From positions 62,432,501-62,496,500 of the forward strand of contig OY720349.1 in assembly GCA_963082975.1 (NCBI GenBank): 64,000 nt of DNA, written 5' to 3'. The stretch's first letter is position 1. Each line of letters begins with the position of its first letter. The position numbers and the translations under genes are program-made. The DNA is from Labia minor. Taxonomy: Eukaryota; Arthropoda; Insecta; Dermaptera; Spongiphoridae. Shown here in pieces: positions 58,501-62,952 of the stretch. The notes below the pieces were generated by a model. It saw nothing but the letters and a program-made list of their open reading frames with translations, was not told the origin of the DNA and did no database searches.

Positions 58501-60036
58501 AACCTTGATTATCTAAATTAAAATTATTTGTTTTGACATTCGGACTTTAACTATATGTTTACTTATATATAGTAAATTTCTATATTTTATTCTATATTAT
58601 TATTATTATTATTATTTTCCTATCTCTTTTATTAAATTATAAATTACATGAACTTGATGAGGTTCGTTCCCTCGCCATTAGTTCGCCTATCCAAGGACGA
58701 GAACTGGTACTTTCAACACGATATTAAAAAATTTTAAAATCAAATAATCAAATCAATCACATCTTACGAATAATTAACAATTTCATATTTTTTCAAAATA
58801 CTTTAAATTATAATAGGAATTACTATATAAATATACTAGATTTGGGGATTTTTAAATTTAGATAAATATACATAATTATTTTATTTATTATTTATTTATG
58901 TAATTTATTATTAATAAATTTATAAAAATTTTAAATATAATTTATTGAGTTTGAAGAATAGCTTGTTTGAATAGATAATAAAGAAAAATACCATTAATAA
59001 GAAATTATTTTTTGTAAAAAACTATAAGTATCAGAATATTTAAAAATTACAATATTAAATTTTACTATCGAAAATACATTTTGTTTTGATTATAGAAGAT
59101 ATTAAATAATAATGGTGATAAAATAAAAAAATCAATATTTCTAATAAATTTAATAACTGCCTAGCCCATTGTAATTATTATCTATCACTCTAGAACTAAT
59201 TATCAATCACTTTTCTCAAAAAGCTATAAAAATAAAACTAGACAAGTATTTTAGAGTATAAAATTACAAAAAAAGGAATACTGTATATTATTTAACTCGT
59301 AGTTTGAATTCCCCTGAAACCATTTAATCACAATCATTTATTTATTATCTTATTTTATTTATTATACGATCGTATGTTATATCAAACTTTCGAAATACAT
59401 ACAATATAATATATTTTAAATGTATTGTAATATTAATGATTTTTTCTAGTAATTGTTGTTTATTATTTAGTTTTTAAATTATTAATTTTGGAAAAATATT
59501 CGACATTTCGATTTTGATTAATTTGATTATTATTAAAATTTTTTCATATTAATTAATTAGATGTATCTAATAAGATTTACATATTATATTAAAGAAGTGT
59601 ATATAATTGATCTATTTTACACAGAAAAAAGTAAGATTAAATAATCATTATTTGTTTATAAAATATTTATTTAAAAAAGAAAAAAATATTTATAATAATC
59701 ATAGATTATGAACTCACCAGCAAAAGGCAGGTCAGAATGGTGGCAGTATTCCTCGACGTGGTTATCAGTTGAGACGCTCTTATCAGAAAGAGACACGCTA
59801 CTTGATAACGAGCTGGCATCTTCGAGGACCAGCAGCTCCTCTTCCGTTTCCGTCTCAATGTCACGAGATCGACGTTTGTATTCCTTCAAGATAAGACAAC
59901 AACAGATGAACGATGCTGATTCGACTTTTGGAAGTGGATTCAGGTACCATTCGGTGAGGAGAAAGGATAGGAATTTGACAATTCGATTGGTTCGATCGCT
60001 CACAAGCGGATAGAAAGAGGAAACCACCAACGCCAT
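16289..60036 (-). CDS. ANKS1: ANKS1-family SAM-PTB adaptor, whole gene model
   Basis: The exons are joined by GT-AG introns with matching phases: 46385-46589 or 59718-60036, then 30346-30684, 26493-26650, 25176-25372, 23940-24174, 17436-17690, 17185-17352, 16979-17116 and 16289-16708. From the 46589 ATG the chain is 2115 nt, 704 aa. Domains in that form are: conserved block about 135-181; SAM1 about 204-266; SAM2 about 281-339; proline-rich linker about 409-424; PTB about 443-588; Gln-rich tail. SAM2 carries the family signature IWEVEL...GHRRRILAS, and the PTB carries [24 protein letters not shown] and [16 protein letters not shown], nearly as in vertebrate ANKS1A/B. Family members are cytoplasmic or synaptic adaptors. 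ANKS1A (Odin) acts in Eph and EGF receptor signalling and trafficking; ANKS1B (AIDA-1) acts at synapses. No ankyrin repeats are seen in the window. Confidence 0.93.
16979..17116 (-). CDS. ANKS1: ANKS1 exon: PTB core strands
   Basis: The 138-bp exon (46 codons, phase 0 both sides) is bounded by TTCTTAG|CAATTG and ACTATG|GTAAGT. It encodes [20 protein letters not shown] followed by [11 protein letters not shown] and HYCHVFCTQTM, matching the vertebrate ANKS1B segment with EHEIRNISCAAQD and FAYITKDL. These are central strands of the phosphotyrosine-binding fold. Confidence 0.95.
17185..17352 (-). CDS. ANKS1: ANKS1 exon: PTB start
   Basis: The 168-bp exon (56 codons, phase 0) lies between TGCATTAG|TATTTGG and ACACAA|GTAAGT. 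It encodes [20 protein letters not shown], a Lys/Ser/Gln-rich loop, and [20 protein letters not shown]. The YLGS and RGTEST motifs are hallmarks of the ANKS1 PTB domain. Confidence 0.95.
17436..17690 (-). CDS. ANKS1: ANKS1 exon: proline-rich linker and PTB entry
   Basis: The 255-bp exon (85 codons, phase 0) runs from GTTAG|CAATCG to GCACAG|GTCGGT; the donor is acceptable but not optimal. It encodes a basic [18 protein letters not shown] stretch that could bind SH3 or WW domains, then [20 protein letters not shown], the first PTB strand. Vertebrate homologues have QYWQHHPEKL at the same place. Confidence 0.93.
18457..18843 (+). mobile_element. Helitron-like 5' end fragment (family C)
   Basis: It starts TCTATATATATAAAAAAGG, continues with a GTCY-type run (CTGTCTCTGTCTGTCGGG) and then GGCTGAACCGATTTCGATGA, the usual order at the 5' end of insect Helitron-like repeats. 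It ends where ACTAGCTCTGCC (an inverted 3' end of the same kind, 18845) begins. Confidence 0.5.
18845..18944 (-). mobile_element. Helitron-like 3' end fragment (family C), truncated
   Basis: ACTAGCTCTGCCCCTGTACC and TTTTCATCCATTTTGTTTCA match the element at 44026-44200, whose minus-strand 3' end is CTAG|T after a hairpin. It is cut by the family A fragment that follows. Confidence 0.6.
18945..19120 (+). repeat. Family A repeat, 5' fragment
   Basis: It runs from TTTTTTTACCGACCGACGAT through the (GTCY)n run to GTACAGCTTGAACGGCTCAT, then breaks off exactly within the module AACGGCTCAACGGATTTTGA. Confidence 0.85.
19121..19151 (+). repeat. Family B repeat, terminal 3' fragment
   Basis: Only the last 31 bp of family B are present: GCAAGATAGTCGAGTGGAGA then CACTCCAGCT, including the GAGTG-GAGA-CACTC hairpin. 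It is fused directly to a family A fragment. Confidence 0.8.
20559..21070 (-). repeat. Family B repeat, near full-length
   Basis: In plus orientation it begins AGCTGGAGTGTCTCCACTCG and ends with TCGTGATCGCAAATTG. All family B blocks are present in reverse order, including the ACATACATACACACACCCAC microsatellite. It lies in an ANKS1 intron. Confidence 0.88.
22632..23238. mobile_element. Long-arm foldback DNA transposon with internal 72-bp tandem repeat
   Basis: The arms (22632-22807 and 23063-23238) are about 176-bp near-perfect inverted repeats beginning GGTAATTATACAGGAGACTG. A perfect 8-bp target duplication AATATTAT flanks it (22624-22631, 23239-23246). The centre holds about 2.3 copies of a 72-bp unit starting at 22832, 22904 and 22976 (TTCTAAAATAAAATAAACCG). 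No transposase is present. The 8-bp duplication suggests hAT-type integration, but the terminus lacks the usual CAG. Confidence 0.9.
23940..24174 (-). CDS. ANKS1: ANKS1 exon: SAM2 C-terminal half and linker
   Basis: The 235-bp exon starts at ATATTTAG|GAAACATC and ends at CATCAATTG|GTTAGT. After one base that completes an Arg codon it encodes [20 protein letters not shown] then [19 protein letters not shown], equivalent to KKIWEVELINVL...GHRKRILASLGDR of ANKS1B. A Pro/Thr/Ser/Asn linker follows, then [11 protein letters not shown], a likely helix. Confidence 0.95.
24257..25154. repeat. Compound family B insertion filling an ANKS1 intron
   Basis: Three family B pieces lie end to end. A plus-strand middle part (24257-24490) carries the GT microsatellite and TTGAGAAATGTAGCTCAACC. 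A minus-strand 3' part (24491-24755) opens with AGCTGGAGTGTCTCCACTCG. A plus-strand 3' part (24756-25154) ends in TCACTCCAGCT. The last is interrupted by a foldback element. The end at 25154 is 21 bp from the splice donor side of the next exon. Confidence 0.85.
24845..25080. mobile_element. Foldback MITE inside a family B copy
   Basis: Arms of roughly 95-100 bp contain TTGTTTGTATAAAATTATTT, GTACAACGTTTCGACTGCTT and their complements, around a short centre (TCCGCTTGAATCGGAGCAAG). It splits family B between AATTAAATTTAA (about 24820) and TTTAATTTAAATATATG (about 25085). Confidence 0.7.
25176..25372 (-). CDS. ANKS1: ANKS1 exon: SAM1 C-terminal half and SAM2 start
   Basis: The 197-bp exon is bounded by TTTCTCAG|AATGGG and ACATTCCG|GTAATT. 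It encodes [20 protein letters not shown], then [12 protein letters not shown] (end of SAM1), a short Ser-rich linker, and [19 protein letters not shown] (SAM2 helix 1). The exon ends two bases into an Arg codon completed by the next exon. ANKS1 homologues have the same EDQDLLEIGI and WL-I-L motifs. Confidence 0.95.
25469..25965. mobile_element. Mariner-derived foldback element, 497 bp
   Basis: The arms of about 179 bp (25469-25647 and 25787-25965) begin CGAGGGTCATTCAACAAGTA and are flanked by TA on both sides (25467-25468, 25966-25967), the Tc1/mariner target duplication. The middle, on the minus strand, retains the [11 protein letters not shown]...LFPNLKK region of a mariner transposase, with the frame broken. 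The reading frame at 25612-25860 is antisense to it. It lies in the ANKS1 intron between the two SAM1 exons. Confidence 0.88.
26493..26650 (-). CDS. ANKS1: ANKS1 exon: SAM1 N-terminal half
   Basis: The 158-bp exon is bounded by TTCATTTAG|TGATGACC and GATTTTATA|GTAAGT. After two bases that complete a Val codon it encodes [20 protein letters not shown] and [20 protein letters not shown] then [24 protein letters not shown] is the SAM1 signature of the family (compare WLESIGLPQYENHLMANGFD). Confidence 0.95.
26700..27810 (-). mobile_element. Decayed mariner transposon, about 1.1 kb
   Basis: The ends AGGTTGTTTGGAAAGTAATT (26700) and AATTACTTTCCGAGCAACCT (27791-27810) are inverted. On the minus strand about 27385-27600 holds a mariner N-terminal region in broken frames (QCQNW-type motif eroded, [20 protein letters not shown]). 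The left side carries C-terminal debris. A palindrome of about 160 bp at 26893-27052 and a (TA)n run at 27160-27188 interrupt the middle. A segment like GAAGCTGGTGCGCATTCCGT occurs twice (about 26811 and 27213). It lies in the ANKS1 intron 5' of SAM1. Confidence 0.8.
27811..30345. other. AT-rich part of ANKS1 intron
   Basis: It carries a long (TA)n run at about 28217-28247. I see nothing else that can be named. Confidence 0.6.
30346..30684 (-). CDS. ANKS1: ANKS1 exon: low-complexity linker and conserved acidic block
   Basis: The 339-bp exon is bounded by TTTATTCAG|GGTTATAC and CGGCTTG|GTAAGT. It encodes a Ser/Thr/Gly-rich region ([23 protein letters not shown]) and then [20 protein letters not shown] with [21 protein letters not shown] recall a similar EEW-I--IM-SFG block in ANKS1 proteins just before SAM1. 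It begins with two bases that need a preceding exon ending in phase 1; both candidate first exons supply that. An internal Met (KMVYDP) is a possible further start. Confidence 0.9.
30685..31436. other. ANKS1 5' intron, proximal part
   Basis: A moderately GC-rich patch at 30840-31160 has a CAT/GATGAT repeat (30860-30883). A (TG)n microsatellite lies at 31227-31257. The 61-residue minus frame with a His run is probably chance. Confidence 0.5.
31437..31856 (+). repeat. Family B repeat, variant with alternative interior
   Basis: The 5' end (ACTATCTCGCCACGAAAATT) and the CACTCCAGAT end are present. The GT microsatellite is missing, and the hairpin's left arm is deleted (GCGAGA joined to CACTCC). 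It carries an interior block (AAAGTTATCAGTGAAAATTA) shared only with the next copy. Confidence 0.75.
31915..32476 (+). repeat. Family B repeat, rearranged variant copy
   Basis: 31918-31990 matches the family B segment AATCACGCGC...CATCAACAAA. 32325-32476 carries TGTTATCAGTGAAAATTATG and the complete 3' end with hairpin. The sequence between is unlike the other copies. Confidence 0.65.
32477..33962. other. ANKS1 5' intron, AT-rich
   Basis: A GC-rich patch of about 70 bp (33335-33405) is the only break in the AT-rich sequence. It has splice-like borders, but the 49-bp length would break the reading frame. Nothing else is recognised. Confidence 0.45.
33963..34504 (-). repeat. Family A repeat, internally deleted copy
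   Basis: It has the 3' hairpin GACCTG-TGGC-CAGGTC at 33971, ATGACGTCAT-type palindromes, a shortened GTCY run (GTCTGTCCGTCCATCC) and the ACCGACCGAC end at about 34497. It lacks several internal stretches. Confidence 0.88.
34505..36180. other. ANKS1 5' intron, AT-rich
   Basis: No coding frame, repeat end or RNA gene is supported here. Confidence 0.5.
36183..36300 (+). repeat. tRNA-derived SINE-like sequence
   Basis: It has a pol III B-box in a perfect T-arm (CGAGG-GTTCAAA-CCTCG, about 36226-36248) and an A-box-like TTAGCCGCGAGGTTATAG at about 36192, in the right order. An A/T-rich tail follows (ATATAAATATAAATAAAAAT). The acceptor stem does not close, so it is SINE-like rather than a working tRNA. 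Confidence 0.55.
36614..37117 (+). mobile_element. Mariner remnant, internally deleted, 504 bp
   Basis: The ends AGTGGACAGGACAATAAATC and the complement of GGACTTATTGACCTGCCCTC are inverted, with TA on both sides (36612-36613, 37118-37119). The plus frame at 36740-36985 includes [14 protein letters not shown], containing the first catalytic Asp, and [20 protein letters not shown], typical of mariner transposase. The second and third catalytic regions are gone. Confidence 0.88.
37270..37566. other. GC-rich patch in ANKS1 intron, possible regulatory region or noncoding first exon
   Basis: It is well above local GC. On the minus strand AGTGGAAAG|GTGAGCC (near 37480) is a strong donor, and a short ATG frame ([16 protein letters not shown]) reaches it. 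That frame would join the 30684 exon out of phase, so it could only serve as an untranslated leader. An enhancer or promoter is equally possible. Confidence 0.25.
37567..39831. other. AT-rich intron stretch
   Basis: No feature is supported. The 63-residue frame at 38247-38438 is AT-rich with no family resemblance. Confidence 0.5.
39834..40299 (+). mobile_element. Internally deleted IS630/Tc1/mariner-type transposon
   Basis: The ends GGGTCTTACAACAAGGACGG and the complement of CCGTCCTTGTTGAAAGACCC are inverted. The ATG at 39934 starts [20 protein letters not shown], a transposase N-terminal helix-turn-helix start. The frame then passes to the C-terminus ([20 protein letters not shown] then KNWSSRI and [11 protein letters not shown]) with the whole catalytic domain deleted between. 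The target duplication is unclear. Confidence 0.82.
40461..40497. repeat. (TA)n microsatellite
   Basis: An uninterrupted TA run of about 18 units. Confidence 0.95.
40926..41012 (+). tRNA. tRNA-Leu-like pseudogene or SINE head
   Basis: The 87-nt stretch has a class II tRNA layout. It contains CTAAGGCGC as in Leu tRNAs, a possible variable arm (CCGCGGCCTGCAAACGG) and a T-arm GAGA-GTTCGAA-TCTC. The acceptor stem pairs only five of seven bases (GTGTT/AACAC) and the anticodon stem does not form. A T run follows (41014-41023), like a pol III terminator. It is probably not functional. Confidence 0.4.
41024..42980. other. AT-rich intron stretch
   Basis: A mixed-composition patch at 41790-42060 has a 60-residue minus frame, with no convincing splice sites or family. 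A (GT)n run lies at 42507-42519. Nothing else is recognised. Confidence 0.45.
42981..43247. mobile_element. hAT-type MITE, 267 bp
   Basis: The ends CAGGGCCGTC and GGGCGGCACTG are imperfect inverted repeats. A perfect 8-bp target duplication TTATAATA lies at 42973-42980 and 43248-43255. Both subterminal parts are GC-rich (GGCGCCCATGGGC; GCGCCCTGGGGC). It has no coding capacity. Confidence 0.9.
43256..44025. other. AT-rich intron stretch
   Basis: No feature is supported. Confidence 0.5.
44026..44785 (-). mobile_element. Helitron-like non-autonomous element (family C) carrying a LINE tail
   Basis: On the minus strand it starts A|TCTTCTATATATATAAAGG and ends with a perfect hairpin GAGCGCC-GAA-GGCGCTC followed by GGAGCAGCTAG|T. 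TC at the 5' end, a hairpin near a CTAG 3' end and insertion between A and T are the diagnostic Helitron features. It has no Rep/helicase sequence. Its interior contains the LINE fragment annotated separately. Confidence 0.75.
44255..44690 (-). mobile_element. LINE 3' fragment, same family as 1290-2500
   Basis: The minus strand reads the LINE C-terminal region (YGWEAWSM-like, [15 protein letters not shown] region, [36 protein letters not shown]) and ends in a TATC/GATA tail (44256-44271). It is homologous to 2040-2490 and equally decayed. It sits inside a Helitron-like element. Confidence 0.85.
44786..46384. other. AT-rich intron stretch with (GA)n
   Basis: A (GA)n run lies at 44949-44973. 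The 77-residue minus frame at 45555-45788 has no family resemblance. Nothing else is seen. Confidence 0.5.
46385..46589 (-). CDS. ANKS1: ANKS1 candidate first coding exon (short isoform 1)
   Basis: The ATG at 46587-46589 has an in-frame TGA directly before it, so it is the first possible start in this frame. An overlapping out-of-frame ATG sits 4 bases upstream. The 205 bp encode 68 residues, including [20 protein letters not shown] then [20 protein letters not shown], and end CGCAAG|GTGATA in phase 1. With the first two bases of the exon at 30684 this makes a Gly codon and keeps the frame open for 704 residues. I do not recognise the Cys-rich leader. No ankyrin repeats are present. Confidence 0.72.
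46590..46900 (-). promoter_or_regulatory. Probable 5' UTR/promoter of ANKS1 short isoform 1
   Basis: The 300 bp upstream of the ATG are clearly GC-richer than surrounding sequence. They include a palindromic E-box (GGTCACGTGG, about 46630) and an (AC)n run near 46692. The transcription start cannot be read from the sequence. Confidence 0.4.
46901..47747. other. AT-rich stretch
   Basis: No feature is supported. Confidence 0.5.
47748..48393 (+). repeat. Family A repeat, full-length copy
   Basis: It runs from TTTTTACCGACCGACGATAG to GGCCACAGGTCAACTTATT. Both halves of the internal duplicated module, an eight-unit GTCY run, the ATGACGTCAT-type palindromes and the hairpin are present. The flanks are T-rich on the left and ATT-rich on the right. 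Confidence 0.93.
48394..50817. other. AT-rich stretch with one SINE-like patch
   Basis: An (ATT)n run lies at 48394-48412. Apart from the SINE-like patch at 49790-50015 no feature is seen. Confidence 0.5.
49790..50015 (+). repeat. Possible tRNA-derived SINE
   Basis: The patch of balanced composition starts with CTCGTGGTCCTGGTTCAAGT, which contains a B-box-like GGTTCAAGTC, and continues to CGCTTAGGTGGCTACTGATT. The A-box region is AT-eroded. It could instead be an unclassified repeat. Confidence 0.3.
50818..51428 (+). repeat. Family A repeat, near full-length copy
   Basis: It contains the same blocks as the 47748 copy, with a deletion before GTATTGGTTTTG and an eroded right subterminal repeat (TCATCGTCAGTTCGG). 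The hairpin is GACCTG-GCCA-TAGGTC. The frame at 50850-51083 is chance. Confidence 0.92.
51429..52375. other. AT-rich stretch
   Basis: No feature is supported. 51960-52030 is slightly GC-richer. Confidence 0.5.
52376..53002 (+). repeat. Family A repeat, full-length copy
   Basis: It runs from TTTTTACCGACTGACGATAG to CACAGGTCAACTTATT. All family blocks are present. The spacing between GTATTTTTAGCATC and the GTCY run is slightly shortened. Confidence 0.93.
53010..53530. repeat. Diverged tandem duplication, period about 262 bp
   Basis: The block GAACAATTTATTAAGTTCAA and its surroundings occur twice, with starts near 53018 and 53280, over roughly 240 bp each. It begins right after a family A copy. 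It is non-coding. Confidence 0.65.
53531..57542. other. AT-rich stretch with small unassigned patches
   Basis: A 63-residue plus frame at 53738-53929 is of balanced composition but unrecognised. 54540-54650 is a GC-richer patch of unknown origin. A (CTA)n run lies at about 56663-56691 and (GA)n at about 55748-55769. No gene is supported. Confidence 0.45.
54873..55310. mobile_element. Possible hAT-type MITE remnant
   Basis: The left end CAGAGGGGTAGCGTGAAGGG is hAT-like. A right GC-rich part (GGGGGCGCTAAAAGGTATTG, TGTGCCCCGG) lies near 55265-55305. The right terminus and target duplication are not found. Confidence 0.35.
57543..58110 (+). repeat. Family A repeat with 5' internal deletion
   Basis: The first module is cut: TATTGTTTTCAC joins directly to ATGATGTCTGTCCG. 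The rest, from the GTCY run through AACGGCTCAACGGATTTTGA and the second module to the hairpin, is present. The hairpin is GACCTG-GCCA-CATGTC, with one mismatch. Confidence 0.92.
58111..59717. other. AT-rich stretch
   Basis: An (ATT)n run lies at about 58596-58616. A tRNA T-arm-like GAGGTTCGTTCCCTC near 58659 stands alone without an A box. No gene is supported. Confidence 0.45.
59718..60036 (-). CDS. ANKS1: ANKS1 candidate first or upstream exon (isoform 2)
   Basis: The ATG at 60034-60036 has an in-frame TAA eight codons upstream. The frame encodes a hydrophobic start ([12 protein letters not shown]), [16 protein letters not shown], then an acidic and Ser-rich stretch ([20 protein letters not shown]) and HHSDLPFAG. 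It ends TTTGCTG|GTGAGT, a strong donor in phase 1, exactly what the 30684 exon needs. That would give a 742-residue protein. An acceptor-like CTTATCTTGAAG|GAATAC near 59884 would make it an internal exon of a longer ankyrin form instead. Confidence 0.55.
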
Positions 60037-60416
60037 ATCTGGAGCTTCTTTATTTATTTAATAATATATTCACAAGCGAAGAATTATTGACAAATGATAG
60101 GAAAGGGAAGAAAGTGGGTTTTTATATAAACTTAATCGTCAAAGAGGGGATGATGACAAATTTATTGGTTTTATAGGGAATCTAAAGGGGAAAAATCTGC
60201 ATAGTCTAGTAACCTTTAAATATCATTCAATGCGGTTGGCTTAAGCAAAAAAAAAAAAATTTAAAAATTCAATATTAAAATTCTCGCTCTCTTTATAATA
60301 TATTAATTTAGAAAATAAAAATTAATTGAAATTAAAGTAAAGAAAAAACTACAAAAATGAGATTAATGTTAGTTTTAGATTTTTTTGTTTTATGTATATA
60401 TTTTTAAGTATAAGTA

Positions 60417-60448
<32 letters not shown>

Positions 60449-60721
60449 AATATAAATTAAATAAACACTGATTTAAAATTTTTTTTTAAAATGAATCCGT
60501 TAAAAATATTATTTAATACTATTAAAATATTATTTTAATTCAAAATTTCTAGTTGAATTTTAATCTTTGATCTCTCAATAGCTTTATATTTATTTATTTA
60601 ATATAAATATTTACTATCAAAAATTCTGATATTTTTTAATTGGAATTTTTAAATTTAAATAAATTAATAAATTACCACGGTTTTAAGACAAAAAAGAGTG
60701 ATAACAAAGAACGCATCCCTC
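60037..60721. other. Upstream flank of the 60036 exon
   Basis: 60040-60250 is of mixed composition and could hold a promoter. A (TA)n run lies at about 60419-60447. Nothing else is seen. Confidence 0.4.
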
Positions 60722-61300
60722 TTTTTACCCTATCGCCGCTTTTAGATTTCGAGATTTTGATGTTTTTATACGTTTTGAAGGTCCCTGAGTCATTTTCACT
60801 AAGGTTAAGGAAAATGTCTGTCTGTGTATGTAGACAAGATTACGCAAAAACGGTTTGAGCTAGAATCATGAAATTTGTTACACGGGCATTATTCAAAATT
60901 CGTAGTTTTCTATCAACTTTTGAGAAATGTAGCTCTTTCGCAACTACCTACCACGTTTTCATTTTTTTTCCTCTAAATTGACCGTAAATATAATAATATG
61001 TGTTTGATAGTTTTTTACATGATTAAAAATTCTATAAAACTGCTATATATAGAATTTCAGCTTGATTAAATCGCTGAAAGTACTGGAATTAATTTTTAAA
61101 ATTTTTTAACATGTGAATAGCAATCACGCGCCAGCACGTGACGTGGTGCCATCAACAAAGAGCCATACATGCGCTGGTTTAATAAATATTATTTATTATT
61201 TTTAATTTATAATTTAATTAATTAAATTTAATTTAAATATAATATATGTTAATTAATCCAATTCAAATTTGCGAGATAGTCGAGTGGAGACACTCCAGAT
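60722..61300 (+). repeat. Family B repeat, full-length copy
   Basis: It runs from TTTTTACCCTATCGCCG to the hairpin end GAGTGGAGACACTCCAGAT. All blocks are in order: CCCTGAGTCATTTTCACTAA, TGTCTGTCTGTGTATG, TAGACAAGATTACGCAAAAA, TTGAGAAATGTAGCTC, GAATTTCAGCTTGATT and CAATCACGCGCCAGCACGTG. This is the best reference copy in the window. Confidence 0.9.
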
Positions 61301-62322
61301 ATTTTAAGGAACTATTTAATATTATTAAGAAGAAAAAAAATGAATGTTAACATATTAAATAATTAATATATATAATTAAATATAATTAAAAATAAAAGTA
61401 TGAATAAATAATAAAATTGATTTCAAATAAAATGATTACCCAATAGTACAAAATAAAACCTTTAGTTTCCTATATAAAACACAACATTTCATCACATCAC
61501 AGAATTACATTGGCCGCAGCAATGCTAGTTCCCCAAAATGGAGGAGGGAGATAAGGGCATCAGCCCCGGGCGCATTAAAGAAAGGGGCGCTGGCAGCGTT
61601 TATATTATTACGAAAAAATTATAATATTCAAAACAATGTTTGTATTGAAGATAAAATATAATAAACTAATCTAAAAAATTTTTTGATAATACAATTATTA
61701 GAAAAAGAATAAAAAAATCAATTCTCTTATTTCTTATAGCAATGAAAAAATGATTTAAAAGCTAGAAAGTTAAATTATAAATATAATTTTTTTGAGCTCG
61801 TGCACGATATTTGTTTGGTCAGTCATCTCTATCTCCATTCAACTTTGATTCTTTCCCTCTTTCAATTCTCTTATATGAATTTTTATATTATCAGTGAACC
61901 CACCGCTCGCTTCTCCATTGGTTTTCTTGTAAATAAAGTTACTTCACCTAACCTCCTAACTTTTTCTCCACTTAACCTCCAGGATTTTATTATTCTAATT
62001 TTAATTAATGATGCTTAGAAGAAATGAAATTTGTCATTATGCAATCTACGTCATTCACGTGTGAATTCTTTTTTTTTTTTGGTCCACAAATTCTAAGAAG
62101 AATCCAATATCTAATTTTCAAATACCCTGAATCTCGTCCCCCTAAGTTATTTATCACGTCTTAAAAATTAATTCGTCCAAAAAATTTAAGTTGTTCTAGA
62201 TCTAAATATTTTAATATGATATTCTAGAATAAAAATTTTGAAGAATTCATTTAAATATTGGAACAAGATTTTTCATTATCATTATAGTATATAGAAAATA
62301 AAAATTGAACACTATAATATTA
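61301..62322. other. AT-rich stretch with GC-rich hAT-like scrap
   Basis: 61525-61600 contains GGGCGCATTAAAGAAAGGGG and CGCTGGCAGCG, like eroded hAT ends. The rest is unassigned; the frame at 61800-62018 is unrecognised. Confidence 0.4.
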
Positions 62323-62952
62323 GGTTGGAGAATAAGTTCGTTCGTTTTTTTTTCAAAGAGCATTATTTAAGTGATTTGTTTGTTGATTAGCAAAGTGTTT
62401 GTATTCATTAGAAAGTGCTTTTTCTACTCTACAAAACTGTCTTATTTATTTTTTAATATAATTTTTTTTTCCTATTTTTCAACCTTAGAAATAGAATATT
62501 CACGAGGTAAAAATCAGCATTTTCCACACCTACATTTCATTGCTCGTCTATGTCGCATAAATGAGGCTATGCGATCGAAAAGACCCGATCGACAAGGCCA
62601 AGTCATCTTGTTATATGACAACGCCAGACCTCATGTTGCACAAATCGTCAAAACCGCACTTCAAAAGTTCTTTAGCATCCACCGTGCTCTTCGGATCTTG
62701 TGCCAACCGATTATCACCTTTCCCGCTCCAAATGAGAGGTGTTACCTTCGACTATGAAGAGGACCTAAAAAACTGGCTCACCAACTTCTTTGACACCTGG
62801 TCAGGTGATTTTTGGCGATAACATCAACAAATTTGTCGAGAGGGTGGAGGAGGTGGTAACCAGTAACATCAAATACATAATTGATTAATTTATTGTTATA
62901 ATTATTGTTCTTTGTTTAAATAAAGCTCTTTGAAAACTTATTCCCCAACCCA
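62323..62952 (+). mobile_element. Mariner transposon, internally deleted
   Basis: The ends GGTTGGAGAATAAGTTCGTT and the complement of GAAAACTTATTCCCCAACC are inverted. The plus strand encodes the C-terminal transposase half. RLCRINEAMRSKRPDRQGQV and ILLYDNARPHVAQIVKTALQ contain the second catalytic Asp. The frame shifts, then EEDLKNWLTNFFDTWSGDFW and INKFVERVEEVV follow. The [16 protein letters not shown] region with the third Asp is lost or scrambled, and the N-terminal half is deleted. Confidence 0.88.

Noticed and set aside
58650-58720. tRNA gene
   Set aside because: Only a B-box-like T-arm is present; no A box or closing acceptor stem.
59708-60013. 101-codon plus-strand frame
   Set aside because: Overlaps the minus-strand ANKS1 candidate exon, which has a strong donor in the correct phase; the plus frame has no supporting signals.
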